A stretch of DNA of 54,369 bases, taken from positions 1-54,369 of the forward strand of contig SFAU01000028.1 of assembly GCA_007096045.1 (NCBI GenBank), read 5' to 3'. The notes beneath the pieces were generated by a model. That model was not told the origin of the DNA and did not search any database. It saw nothing but the letters and a program-made list of their open reading frames with translations. This document shows, one piece after another, positions 33,822-42,474 of the stretch. The translations under genes were made by a program, and so were the position numbers. This DNA is from Microcystis novacekii Mn_MB_F_20050700_S1. Lineage in GTDB: Bacteria > Cyanobacteriota > Cyanobacteriia > Cyanobacteriales > Microcystaceae. The first letter of the stretch is position 1; each line of letters begins with the position of its first letter.

Positions 33822-33835
33822 GTTACATAAAATAC
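33822..33835 (+). promoter_or_regulatory. probable NtcA site in the nirA promoter
   Basis: GTT-N8-TAC, one base from the NtcA consensus GTAN8TAC, lies 175 bp before the nirA start. An AT-rich -10-like TTAAAT follows at about 22-30 bp, the spacing of NtcA-activated class II promoters. nirA is a classic NtcA target. A further perfect palindrome GTATT-N6-AATAC lies at 33912-33927 and could bind a second regulator such as NtcB; that is a guess. Confidence 0.5.
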
Positions 33836-34009
33836 AAAATTATCCAACTTAAAAAGAATTAAATAACAAATAGAGACTAGGTAAATTACTAAATTTTTGC
33901 TAATGACGACAGTATTTTACAGAATACTTATTGTTAAATCCCGATTTCTTCATTTCTAACCCGCACCAACTAGAACAATTACACCCACAAACCAGAAGGA
34001 GATAGATTC

Positions 34010-35551
34010 GTGGTACAAGCACCTGAAAAAGATGGAACAACTCTCAATAAATTCGAGAAATTTAAAGCCGAAAAAGACGGATTAGCCATTAAAGATGAAC
34101 TGGATCATTTTGCCCAAATCGGTTGGGAAGCGATGGATAAAACCGATTTAGAACATCGCTTAAAATGGGTGGGGGTTTTTTATCGTCCCGTCACCCCGGG
34201 CAAATTCATGATGCGTTTGCGGATTCCTAACGGCATTCTCAGTGGTGAGCAAATGCACGTTTTAGGGGAAATCGTGCAGCGTTACGGTGATGATGGTAAT
34301 GCCGATATTACTACTCGTCAAAACCTACAATTACGCGGTATTCGTATCGAAGATATTCCTGATATTTTCCAACGACTAAAATCCGTGGGTATGACTTCGG
34401 TACAATCGGGCATGGATAATGTCAGAAATATTACCGGTTCACCCATGGCAGGACTAGACGCGGATGAATTAATTGACACCAGGGAATTAGTCCAAAAAGT
34501 CCAAGATATGATTACCAACTACGGTCAAGGTAATTATCAATTTAGCAATCTGCCCCGCAAATTTAATATTGCCATCGAGGGGGGACGCGATAACTCGGTT
34601 CATGCGGAAATTAACGATATTGCCTTTGTTCCTGCCTATAAAGGGGGAGAATTAGGCTTTAATGTCGTGGTAGGTGGCTTTTTCTCGGCTAAACGCTGTG
34701 AAGCGGCAATTCCCATGAATGTTTGGGTGAGACCTAATCAGGAGGTGGTGGATTTATGCCGAGGGATTTTAGAAGTTTACCGCGATAACGGATTGCGTGC
34801 CAATCGTCAAAAATCCCGTTTAATGTGGTTAATTGATGAGTGGGGAATTGAGGAATTCCGCACGCGGGTGGCTAATCACTTAGGTTATCCTTTGGCAACG
34901 GCAGCCGAAAAAGACGCTATTGACTGGGAAAAACGGGATCATTTAGGAGTTTTTCCGCAAAAACAGGAGGGATTGAGCTATATCGGTCTTTGTATTCCCG
35001 TTGGTCGTCTATTTGCCGATGATATGTTCGATTTAGCCCGGATTGCCGAAGTGTATGGCAGCGGAGAATTGCGTTTAACCGTGGAACAAAACGTGATTAT
35101 TCCCAATATAGCGGCTGAAAATGTTACGACTCTTTTAACCGAGCCTTTACTGGCTAAGTTTACCCCCAATCCCACTCCTTTACAACGAGCGCTCGTTTCC
35201 TGTACGGGGGCGCAATTCTGCAATTTTGCCCTGATTGAAACCAAAAATAAGGCTGTGGACTTGATTCGTCAGTTAGATGCCGAATTAAATATTCCCCGGG
35301 GTGTGCGTATGCACTGGACCGGTTGCCCTAACTCCTGCGGACAACCCCAAGTGGCCGATATCGGTTTGATGGGGACAAAAGCGCGCAAAGACGGCAAAAC
35401 CGTGGAAGGAGTTGACCTCTATATGGGGGGTAAAGTGGGTAAAGATGCTCACCTGGGCAGCTGTGTACAAAAAGGGATTCCCTGTGAAGACCTAAAATCG
35501 GTGTTAACTTCTATCCTCATCGAGCAATTTGGGGCGACACCGAAGGGTTAA
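34010..35551 (+). CDS. nirA: ferredoxin-nitrite reductase
   Basis: Reduces nitrite to ammonium with six electrons from ferredoxin; cytosolic, siroheme plus 4Fe-4S. The four cluster/siroheme cysteines are C398 and C404 (SCTGAQFC) and C439 and C443 (TGCPNSCGQ). The paired ferredoxin-like repeats include ADITTRQNLQLRGI and GELRLTVEQNVIIPN. At 513 residues it has the length of cyanobacterial NirA; ferredoxin-sulfite reductase is ~100 residues longer. The start is GTG at 34010, supported by AGAAGGAGAT 7-16 bp upstream. A probable NtcA site precedes it. No nitrate transporter or narB follows; instead the gene is alone between 170-bp direct repeats. Confidence 0.92.
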   Translation: MVQAPEKDGTTLNKFEKFKAEKDGLAIKDELDHFAQIGWEAMDKTDLEHRLKWVGVFYRPVTPGKFMMRLRIPNGILSGEQMHVLGEIVQRYGDDGNADITTRQNLQLRGIRIEDIPDIFQRLKSVGMTSVQSGMDNVRNITGSPMAGLDADELIDTRELVQKVQDMITNYGQGNYQFSNLPRKFNIAIEGGRDNSVHAEINDIAFVPAYKGGELGFNVVVGGFFSAKRCEAAIPMNVWVRPNQEVVDLCRGILEVYRDNGLRANRQKSRLMWLIDEWGIEEFRTRVANHLGYPLATAAEKDAIDWEKRDHLGVFPQKQEGLSYIGLCIPVGRLFADDMFDLARIAEVYGSGELRLTVEQNVIIPNIAAENVTTLLTEPLLAKFTPNPTPLQRALVSCTGAQFCNFALIETKNKAVDLIRQLDAELNIPRGVRMHWTGCPNSCGQPQVADIGLMGTKARKDGKTVEGVDLYMGGKVGKDAHLGSCVQKGIPCEDLKSVLTSILIEQFGATPKG

Positions 35552-35568
35552 TTAACAAGTTTCTCGAT

Positions 35569-35596
35569 GTAGGGTTGATTCATGAATCAACCCTAC
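35569..35596. repeat. 28-bp perfect REP-like palindrome after nirA
   Basis: GTAGGGTTGATTCA followed by its reverse complement, identical to the palindrome at 31470-31497, 17 bp after the nirA stop. It could form a stem of 14 bp in the nirA transcript and act as a processing or stop signal. It directly abuts the second 170-bp direct repeat. Confidence 0.85.
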
Positions 35597-35766
35597 CCAA
35601 ACCCCCCGTTGGGGGCGTGGCGCCGCCCCCAAACCCCGGAGCGCATTAGTTTTTCGGTGGGATGCTTACAGGCAGCCGCTGACACATCTGTAATAATTTA
35701 AGAGTCACTCCCCTTGCAGAAGTGCCTCTCCTGATATGTAGCCTATACTCAAGGGATTTAGCATGA
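35596..35766. repeat. 170-bp direct repeat downstream of nirA
   Basis: Second copy of the repeat at 33476-33645, same orientation. Together they bracket nirA and its promoter. Differences include ACAGGCAGCCGCTGACACAT in place of ACACGCGGCTGCTGATACAT. It ends 12 bp before the sphX stop codon. Confidence 0.8.
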
Positions 35767-35777
35767 GATGGGAATCG

Positions 35778-36812
35778 TTACTTAGCTTCAAATTGAGCTT
35801 GTTTACGAAGTAATTCCCCGATGGTTAAATTGGGTTGAGGTCGGCCATCAAAAACCGTTCCTATCTCAAATTTTTGCAACTGTACCCGTGCCAAATGATA
35901 GGCCTCATCGGGTAGGGGAATATAACCAATACTATCTAATAAATTGGGAACTCGATCGAGATAATATTCGACAAATTTCTCTAAAGCGGGATTCTCTTGG
36001 GCTTTTTGGGCATTAACATAAATAAACAAAGGACGAGATAAAGGCTGATATTTACTATCCTCTACATTGGTGCGAGTTGGTTCAATACCGTTAACTTTCA
36101 AAGCTTTTAATTTATCCCGATTTTGTTCATAGTAAGCATGGCCAAAATAGCCTAATGCGTTGGGATCTTGACTGACGGCATTAACTAGAGCTTCATCATC
36201 TTCACTAAAGTTAAAATCCCCACGACTGGCATCTTTGCCGTTAATTACCTCACTAAAAAAATCGTAGGTTCCTGAGTCTTTACCCGGCCCATGAAGGGTA
36301 ATCGGTTGGTCAGTCCAAGCGGGATTAATTTGATTCCAACGTTTGATTTTATTCTCGGCTGCTGGTTCCCAAATAGTTCTTAATTCTGTGGTGGAAATAT
36401 CATCAACCCAGTTATTTTGGGGATTGACTACCACGGTTAAAGCATCAAAAGCGATCGGTAGTTCGATAAATCTTACCTTATTAGCATCACATTCTTTTAA
36501 TTCTTCCACAGAAATCGGCCGAGAAGCATTATTAATATCCGTTTCTCCCGCACAAAATTTTCTAAAACCGCCGCCGGTTCCCGAAATATTAGCGTCAATT
36601 TTAACATCAGCCAAAGCTTTGTTAGGGGTATTAGCTTTAAAATCTTCGATAACTTTGTCGGTAATTGGTGCTACGGTACTCGAACCATCAATTTTAATTG
36701 GTTTTAGGTCTTGAGGATTAATATTGGCACAAGCGGGGAAAAGTAGAGCAGTTCCTAGGATGGTTGCGACTACTTTGGTCGGACGAGATAGCTGAGTTAA
36801 AATTTCTAGCAT
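35778..36812 (-). CDS. sphX: SphX-type phosphate-binding lipoprotein
   Basis: A periplasmic phosphate-binding protein of the PstS-like group. IKIDGSSTVAPITDKVIEDF, then NISGTGGGFRKFCAGETDIN, NASRPI and GPGKDSGTYDFFSEVI are the phosphate-contact loops. The N-terminus has a signal peptide with a lipobox-like FPAC, lipidated Cys at residue 28. Length 344 from ATG 36812; an in-frame TTG three codons upstream is ignored. In Synechocystis sphX is next to pst1; here it is divergent from pstS1 and shares a 334-bp regulatory region. SphX paralogues are highly induced under phosphate starvation. Confidence 0.87.
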   Translation of the reverse strand: MLEILTQLSRPTKVVATILGTALLFPACANINPQDLKPIKIDGSSTVAPITDKVIEDFKANTPNKALADVKIDANISGTGGGFRKFCAGETDINNASRPISVEELKECDANKVRFIELPIAFDALTVVVNPQNNWVDDISTTELRTIWEPAAENKIKRWNQINPAWTDQPITLHGPGKDSGTYDFFSEVINGKDASRGDFNFSEDDEALVNAVSQDPNALGYFGHAYYEQNRDKLKALKVNGIEPTRTNVEDSKYQPLSRPLFIYVNAQKAQENPALEKFVEYYLDRVPNLLDSIGYIPLPDEAYHLARVQLQKFEIGTVFDGRPQPNLTIGELLRKQAQFEAK

Positions 36813-37070
36813 AGGTGTCAAAAGGAGAAAGTAAAAAGTAAAAAAATGGCGTTAGGTGTTGGCTGTAAACCTTAATCTTTTCTTTGTTGTTTTTACGTCA
36901 CTATAATGGTAAGGAAAGAGAAAACCCCTATCTAAACCTGAAAAGTTAGCGGCTTTACCCGCGACTTAAAACTAATGTTTAGTCAAAATAAATGGTAAAA
37001 GAAGTTGAGATTTTTGTCTAGTTATCGAGAAAACTTTTCTTGACAATACATTACGTTTTTTTATTCACTT

Positions 37071-37089
37071 CTTAACCTATTCTTTACCA
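37071..37089 (+). promoter_or_regulatory. Pho box (SphR site) upstream of pstS1
   Basis: Two tandem 8-bp repeats, CTTAACCT (37071-37078) and CTTTACCA (37082-37089), separated by 3 bp, exactly the cyanobacterial Pho-box layout; TTTATTCA 11 bp earlier may be a weak third repeat. It lies 58 bp before the pstS1 start. A weaker TTTTACCA on the opposite strand (37000-36993) could serve sphX. Predicted response regulator: SphR. Confidence 0.7.
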
Positions 37090-37146
37090 AGGCGTGGTAG
37101 GTTTTAGCGTAAGATTTAAGGCAGTTTACGGATCAAAATTAATCCT

Positions 37147-38268
37147 ATGCTCAACAAAAACAGAACCCATTTACTAACAGCCTTATCCATAGCCACTTTA
37201 ACAGCGACTTTAACCGCTTGTGGGGGCGGCGATACGGCGGGAACTAGCACAGAAGGGGACAATAGAATCGCCCAAGTTCCCCTAAAAGGAGAAGTTGCCC
37301 TCAATGGTGCGGGTGCTTCTTTTCCTGCACCCCTATATCAAAACTGGTTTGTCACCATTAATCAACTATTTTCTAAACTGCTAATTAACTATCAATCTAC
37401 TGGTAGCGGGGCAGGAGTCGAACAATTTATCCAAGGTACGATCGATTTTGGTGCTTCCGACGTAGCCATGACTGACGAAGATATGGCCAGGGTTAGCCGC
37501 GGGGTTTTACTGCTACCGATGACGGCGGGAAGCATCGTTATGGCTTATAATTTGCCCGGAGTAGAAGGGCTGAAACTAAGTAGGGAAGCCTATGTAGGCA
37601 TCTTTTTAGGCACGATTACCCGTTGGAACGATGCCAAAATCGCCGCCGATAACCCCGATTTAAAACTACCCGATCAAGAAATTACCGTAGTTCACCGGGC
37701 AGACGGTAGCGGAACAACGGGAGTTTTTACCAAGTTTTTAAGTGCCGTTAGTCCCGAATGGAAAAAAAGCATCGGGGAAGGAAAAGCCGTACAATGGCCG
37801 ACCAAAAAAGGTAAATTTCTCGGTGGTAGGGGCAATGAGGGCGTAACTGCCCTAATTCAACAAAATCCAGGCTCGATCGGTTATATTGAGTACGGTTTCG
37901 CTAAAAATAATAACCTGCCCATGGCCGCCCTGCAAAATCAGGCGGGTAAATTTGTCATTCCCGATGAAACCAACGCCGCTGCTACCCTCGCTAACGTTGA
38001 ACTGCCTGAAAATTTACGCGCTTTTATCGTTGATCCCCCTGGGGAAAATTCCTATCCCATTGTCACCTATACCTGGATGTTGGTTTATAAAAAATACAAC
38101 GATCCCCAAAAAGCTTTAGCAATGGAGGCGATGATCGAATTTGGACTTAATCAGGGACAAGAACAAGCCGGTCTCCTTGGTTATATTTCCCTACCGAAAA
38201 ATGTCCGCGAACGAGTAGCCGCCGCTGCCGATGTCATCTATCCTGATTACACGATCAAGGTGGATTAG
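37147..38268 (+). CDS. pstS: phosphate ABC transporter substrate-binding protein PstS1
   Basis: Binds phosphate in the periplasm and delivers it to PstCA. Lipobox LTAC with Cys25. The mature N-terminus VALNGAGASFPAPLYQNWF is followed by phosphate-contact loops STGSGAGVEQFIQGTIDFGA and RADGSGTTGVFTKFL. The 373-residue length is normal. First gene of pstS1-C1-A1-B1-B1', behind a Pho box. Paralogous to the PstS at 48797. Confidence 0.92.
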   Translation: MLNKNRTHLLTALSIATLTATLTACGGGDTAGTSTEGDNRIAQVPLKGEVALNGAGASFPAPLYQNWFVTINQLFSKLLINYQSTGSGAGVEQFIQGTIDFGASDVAMTDEDMARVSRGVLLLPMTAGSIVMAYNLPGVEGLKLSREAYVGIFLGTITRWNDAKIAADNPDLKLPDQEITVVHRADGSGTTGVFTKFLSAVSPEWKKSIGEGKAVQWPTKKGKFLGGRGNEGVTALIQQNPGSIGYIEYGFAKNNNLPMAALQNQAGKFVIPDETNAAATLANVELPENLRAFIVDPPGENSYPIVTYTWMLVYKKYNDPQKALAMEAMIEFGLNQGQEQAGLLGYISLPKNVRERVAAAADVIYPDYTIKVD

Positions 38269-38362
38269 TCGCCGAAAAAATGTATTCAAAGTTACAATAA
38301 TAGTGTAGAAAGGCCAATTTCGACCTTAGCTACCTCAAACTAGCTGGATTTTAACCCTAATC

Positions 38363-39322
38363 ATGAGTGCGCCCACAGTTTCGCCCGACTCAACTTTCAA
38401 AGAACGTCCAGAATCGGAAAAAATCCTCGATAAAAGCTTTGTCGGATTAACCACCGCCTTTGCCATCGCTATTGGGGTAATTTTGCTCCTAATTGCCCTA
38501 GTTATTTTTATTCGGGCCTTACCAGCGATTCAAACCTTTGGTCTGGGATTTTTGACCAGTAGCGCTTGGAATCCCGTGCGCGGTCGGGAAGAATTCGGAG
38601 TTCTGCCGGTTATCTACGGAACTCTCGTTAGTTCTCTGATTGCCCTCCTGATTGCTGTTCCCCTCGGCATCGGTTCAGCCATTTTTTTAAGCGAAGATTT
38701 TATTCCCTTAAATGCGCGGACAATTTTGGTTTTTCTCGTACAACTTTTGGCCGCTATTCCCAGCGTTGTTTACGGATTGTGGGGCATTTTCGTACTGATT
38801 CCTATACTCAGACCCCTTGGTAACTGGTTAAATGCTAATTTTAGTTGGATTCCTCTGTTTAGTACTCCTTTAGGGGGTCCTGGAATGTTACCGGCAGGGG
38901 TTATTTTAGCAATTATGATCCTGCCGATTATTATCGCTATCTCTCGTGACTCTTTGGCCGCTTTACCGCCAGATTTGCGGCAAGCTTCCCTAGGTTTGGG
39001 GGCCACCCGTTGGGAAACGATTTTTCGGGTATTAATTCCTGCCGCTTTTTCCGGGATTGTCGGGGGGATTATGTTAGCTTTAGGGCGTGCTTTAGGGGAA
39101 ACCATGGCAGTAACGATGATTATCGGCAATTCTAACCGCATTAGTGCCTCTATTCTCGCCCCCGCTAACACGATCGCTTCCTTATTGGCTAACCAATTCG
39201 CCGAAGCATCAGGAATGCAAGTATCGGCACTCATGTATGCGGGTTTTGTTCTCTTGGTTTTGACCCTAGTAGTCAATATCTTCGCAGAATTAATCGTTAA
39301 TCGCGTCAAAGCTAAGTATTAA
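38363..39322 (+). CDS. pstC: phosphate ABC transporter permease PstC1
   Basis: Inner-membrane permease with six membrane segments and an N-terminal cytosolic tail. The EAA-type loop for PstB contact is ASLGLGATRWETIFRVLIPA, followed by GLGRALGETMAV-like ALGRALGETMAVTMIIGNS. The 319-residue length is typical. It follows pstS1 by 94 bp. The next gene, pstA1, is separated by 328 bp of repeats. Confidence 0.92.
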   Translation: MSAPTVSPDSTFKERPESEKILDKSFVGLTTAFAIAIGVILLLIALVIFIRALPAIQTFGLGFLTSSAWNPVRGREEFGVLPVIYGTLVSSLIALLIAVPLGIGSAIFLSEDFIPLNARTILVFLVQLLAAIPSVVYGLWGIFVLIPILRPLGNWLNANFSWIPLFSTPLGGPGMLPAGVILAIMILPIIIAISRDSLAALPPDLRQASLGLGATRWETIFRVLIPAAFSGIVGGIMLALGRALGETMAVTMIIGNSNRISASILAPANTIASLLANQFAEASGMQVSALMYAGFVLLVLTLVVNIFAELIVNRVKAKY

Positions 39323-39333
39323 GCCATCGTTCG

Positions 39334-39650
39334 TCAGTTATCAGTTATCAGTTATCAGTTATCAGTTTTGAGTTTTAAGTTTTAAGTTTTGAGTGAGCAG
39401 TATGTATGGATCTTCTCGACTTTGTTTGATAATTTTTGCTTATGGAATCGTGAAATGCTTACTAGGCGACACTTTTAGGACTATTTTGCGGAAAAAACTA
39501 TCAGTATAGACCTCGTTTCCACACAGAAACCAGAAAAGCCTATGTATTAAGTGATCATCATCAAATGGCAGTTTACTGCTGTCTTTTCACTTTTCACTGT
39601 TTACTGTTTACTAATCACTGATTACTGTTCACTGATAACTGATAACTGAT
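39334..39650. repeat. STRR locus with nested 110-bp repeat inside the pst1 operon
   Basis: The left arm TCAGTTATCAG x4 (39334-39375) and right arm TTTACTGTTTACTAATCACT and onward, ending ACTGATAACTGAT (about 39600-39650), enclose the second copy of the 110-bp dispersed repeat (39427-39538). The last heptamer touches the pstA1 ATG, leaving no Shine-Dalgarno. Confidence 0.78.
39427..39538. repeat. 110-bp dispersed repeat, copy 2
   Basis: The complement of 21008-21119, with TGATAATTTTTGCTTATGGA at its start and GTTTCCACACAGAAACCAGA near its end. It sits between the arms of an STRR palindrome, within the pstC1-pstA1 gap. Confidence 0.75.
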
Positions 39651-40544
39651 ATGGATAGTGCGAATTTAGGCAATAATCTCAAAAAGAAACCGAGTAGTCC
39701 TCGATCGCTATTGGGGGCAATTATGACCGTTCTCTCGGCTTTATGTTTAGCTGTCACCGTGATTCCCCTCTTTGCCGTCCTAGGCTTTGTTTTTGTGCAA
39801 GGGGTGGGTCGTTTAAACCCTAATCTCTTTACCAAATTACCACCACCGCCGGGGTTAGGAGGAGGAGGCATCGCTAACGCCATTTTAGGGACAATTATTG
39901 TCGTTGCCCTCGCCACAGCGATCGCAGTTCCCATCGGCGTTTTAGCGGCGGTTTATCTCTCGGAATTTAGCGGTGATAACAAACTTGCCCAGGGTGTGCG
40001 CTTTGCTACCAACGTTTTAGCGGGTGTCCCTTCGATTATTGTCGGGGTTTTCGCCTACGGTTTGTTAGTTGCCCCCTTATTTGGCGAAGGAACAGCCCTT
40101 TTAGGCTTTTCTGCCCTGGCCGGTTCGATCGGTTTAGCGGTGTTAATGTTACCGACTATTATTAGAACCACCGATGAGGCTTTAAAAATCGTTCCCCAAG
40201 ACATCCGCTGGGCAGCCATGGGTTTAGGGGCCTATAACTACCAAACCGTCCTAAAAATCGTCCTTCCTGCCGCAGTTCCCGCTATTTTAACCGGTGTGAC
40301 TTTAGCAATTGCTAGGGCTGCCGGGGAAACCGCCTCCTTAATTTTTACGGCATTATTCTCTAACTTTTGGCCTCGGGGTGTCTTTGAACCGATTGCCACC
40401 CTTTCGGTCTTAGTTTTCAATTTTGCTACTGCCCCTTTTGCCCCTCAACAGCAATTAGCTTGGGCAGGTGCTTTAATTCTGGTGCTTTTGGTGTTGGTAA
40501 CTAACATTTTATCCCGTTTAGCCACGCGCCAGAAAACCTATTAA
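39651..40544 (+). CDS. pstA: phosphate ABC transporter permease PstA1
   Basis: Second permease subunit, six membrane segments. EAA loop: AAMGLGAYNYQTVLKIVLPA, followed by [21 protein letters not shown] glycine/proline stretch (LPPPPGLGGGGIANAI) lies before segment 2. Length 297. The ATG follows an STRR heptamer directly, with no ribosome site; initiation must be leader-independent or use a site within the repeat. No better internal start exists without losing the first membrane segment. Confidence 0.9.
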   Translation: MDSANLGNNLKKKPSSPRSLLGAIMTVLSALCLAVTVIPLFAVLGFVFVQGVGRLNPNLFTKLPPPPGLGGGGIANAILGTIIVVALATAIAVPIGVLAAVYLSEFSGDNKLAQGVRFATNVLAGVPSIIVGVFAYGLLVAPLFGEGTALLGFSALAGSIGLAVLMLPTIIRTTDEALKIVPQDIRWAAMGLGAYNYQTVLKIVLPAAVPAILTGVTLAIARAAGETASLIFTALFSNFWPRGVFEPIATLSVLVFNFATAPFAPQQQLAWAGALILVLLVLVTNILSRLATRQKTY

Positions 40545-40639
40545 GTCAAGGAAAAAGTGAAAAGCAAAAAGGGATATTTAAGTAAAAATCCACCTATCTT
40601 TCTGATTTCTCAATTAGCCAAATTCAAGGGAAATAATTT

Positions 40640-41443
40640 ATGCTAACTAACTCTAAAACCCATTCTACAGGAACCGTTTTAAAGGTCGATAAGGCTGATA
40701 TTTATTATGGTAATTATCGGGCAGTACGAGATGTTTCCATCGATATTCCCAAAAATAGAGTCACCGCTTTTATCGGACCCTCTGGCTGTGGAAAGAGTAC
40801 CATTCTCAGGTGTTTTAATCGTCTCAATGATTTAATTCACGGTTTTCGTATTGACGGCAAAGTTTTTTATCATAACCAGGATATTTACTCTCAAGAGGTG
40901 GATCCTGTCGAAGTAAGAAAATATATCGGTATGGTGTTCCAGCGCCCTAATCCTTTTCCCAAATCCATCTATGATAATGTGGTTTACGGAGCGCGATTAA
41001 ATGGTTATAAAGGCGATTTAGATGAATTAGTAGAAACTTCCTTGCGTCGAGCAGCTCTCTGGGAAGAAGTAAAAGATAAACTGAAAGAAAGCGGTTTTTC
41101 CCTATCGGGGGGACAACAACAAAGATTATGTATTGCTCGCACTATTGCCGCTCAACCAGAAGTATTATTAATGGATGAACCCTGTTCGGCACTCGATCCA
41201 ATTTCAACTTTAAAAGTTGAGGAATTAATGCACGAATTAAAAGAACGTTATACAATTATTATTGTTACTCACAATATGCAACAAGCTACTAGAGTAGCAG
41301 ATTTAACGGCTTTTTATAACGCTGAACCCACCGATAAAGGTGGCAAAATTGGTTATTTAGTCGAGTTTGATCATACGAACAAAATCTTCGGTGATCCTCA
41401 AGAACAAGCAACTAAAGATTATGTTAGTGGACGTTTTGGCTAA
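40640..41443 (+). CDS. pstB: phosphate ABC transporter ATPase PstB1
   Basis: Cytosolic ATPase of the Pst complex. Walker [11 protein letters not shown]-loop [16 protein letters not shown], signature [16 protein letters not shown], Walker [15 protein letters not shown]-switch VTHNMQQA. Length 267. AAGGGA lies about 10 bp upstream of ATG. Followed after 159 bp by a near-duplicate, pstB1', as in the Synechocystis pst1 operon. Confidence 0.93.
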   Translation: MLTNSKTHSTGTVLKVDKADIYYGNYRAVRDVSIDIPKNRVTAFIGPSGCGKSTILRCFNRLNDLIHGFRIDGKVFYHNQDIYSQEVDPVEVRKYIGMVFQRPNPFPKSIYDNVVYGARLNGYKGDLDELVETSLRRAALWEEVKDKLKESGFSLSGGQQQRLCIARTIAAQPEVLLMDEPCSALDPISTLKVEELMHELKERYTIIIVTHNMQQATRVADLTAFYNAEPTDKGGKIGYLVEFDHTNKIFGDPQEQATKDYVSGRFG

Positions 41444-41444
41444 A

Positions 41445-41572
41445 TCAGTTATCAGTTATCAGTTATCAGTTATCAGTTATCAGATGTGAGTTTTCAGTGA
41501 ACAGTATGAAGTGGCAAGTTGGGAGTTTTCTTTTCACTGATTACTGATTACTGTTTACTGGTTACTGAAAAA
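41445..41572. repeat. STRR heptamer palindrome locus, no insert
   Basis: The left arm TCAGTTA x5 (41445-41483) and right arm CACTGATTACTGATTACTGT (about 41535-41567) are separated by ~50 bp containing GTGAACAGTATGAAGTGGCA. This is the unfilled counterpart of the locus at 3152-3422. It lies between the two pstB genes. Confidence 0.75.
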
Positions 41573-41602
41573 AACACCCATCTTCTTTTTCCTTTGAAAA
41601 TT

Positions 41603-42400
41603 ATGTATAGTACCGATGTTGTTACCGATGCGGTTTTGAGAACCAAAAACTTAAATGTTTACTACGGTTCTAATCTTGCTGTTCGTGATGTTAACCTTGA
41701 TATTCCTGAGAAAAAAGCTATCGCTTTTATTGGTCCCTCTGGCTGCGGAAAAAGTACGGTTTTGCGCTGTTTTAATCGCATGAATGATCTGGTTAAAAGT
41801 GCCAAAATCGAGGGAAAAGTTACCTTTCGCGGCCAAGATATTTATGGTAATTCCGTTAATCCTGTGGGGTTACGCAGTCGCATCGGTATGGTTTTTCAGA
41901 AACCGAATCCTTTCCCTAAATCTATCTATGAAAATATCGCTTTTGGGGCGCGTTTAAATGGTTACATCGGTGATATGGATCAATTAGTAGAGGAATCTTT
42001 AAAAAAGGCCGTTCTCTGGGATGATGTTAAAGATAAACTCAAAGAAAGTGGTTTAGCTTTATCGGGGGGACAACAACAAAGGTTATGTATTGCTCGCGCT
42101 ATTGCGGTTAAACCAGAAGTTATTTTAATGGATGAACCCTGTGCGGCACTCGATCCAATTTCTACTCTAAAAATTGAGGAATTAATTCACGAATTGAAAA
42201 CCCAATATACTATAGTTATTGTCACCCACAATATGCAACAAGCGTCGCGGGTTTCTGATTTAACGGCTTTTTATAATGCTGAACCGACCCCAAAAGGTGG
42301 TAAAGTGGGTTATTTAGTGGAATATGATCGCACCGAGGCTATCTTTCAAAATCCCGCTCAAGAATCGACTAAAGATTATGTTAGCGGTCGTTTTGGTTAA
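41603..42400 (+). CDS. pstB: phosphate ABC transporter ATPase PstB1'
   Basis: Second ATPase of the operon, 265 residues: Walker [11 protein letters not shown]-loop [16 protein letters not shown], signature [16 protein letters not shown], Walker [14 protein letters not shown]. About 75 percent similar by eye to PstB1, so a tandem duplication that is conserved in cyanobacterial pst1 clusters. ATG 41603; the upstream reading from 41519 translates STRR sequence and is rejected. The two ATPases may form a heterodimer. Confidence 0.92.
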   Translation: MYSTDVVTDAVLRTKNLNVYYGSNLAVRDVNLDIPEKKAIAFIGPSGCGKSTVLRCFNRMNDLVKSAKIEGKVTFRGQDIYGNSVNPVGLRSRIGMVFQKPNPFPKSIYENIAFGARLNGYIGDMDQLVEESLKKAVLWDDVKDKLKESGLALSGGQQQRLCIARAIAVKPEVILMDEPCAALDPISTLKIEELIHELKTQYTIVIVTHNMQQASRVSDLTAFYNAEPTPKGGKVGYLVEYDRTEAIFQNPAQESTKDYVSGRFG

Positions 42401-42474
42401 AGTATTAATAATTAATCGTTATTCATGACTCCGGGATAGATTAATTTTTTCCCTATGGAATGATTGAAAAACGA

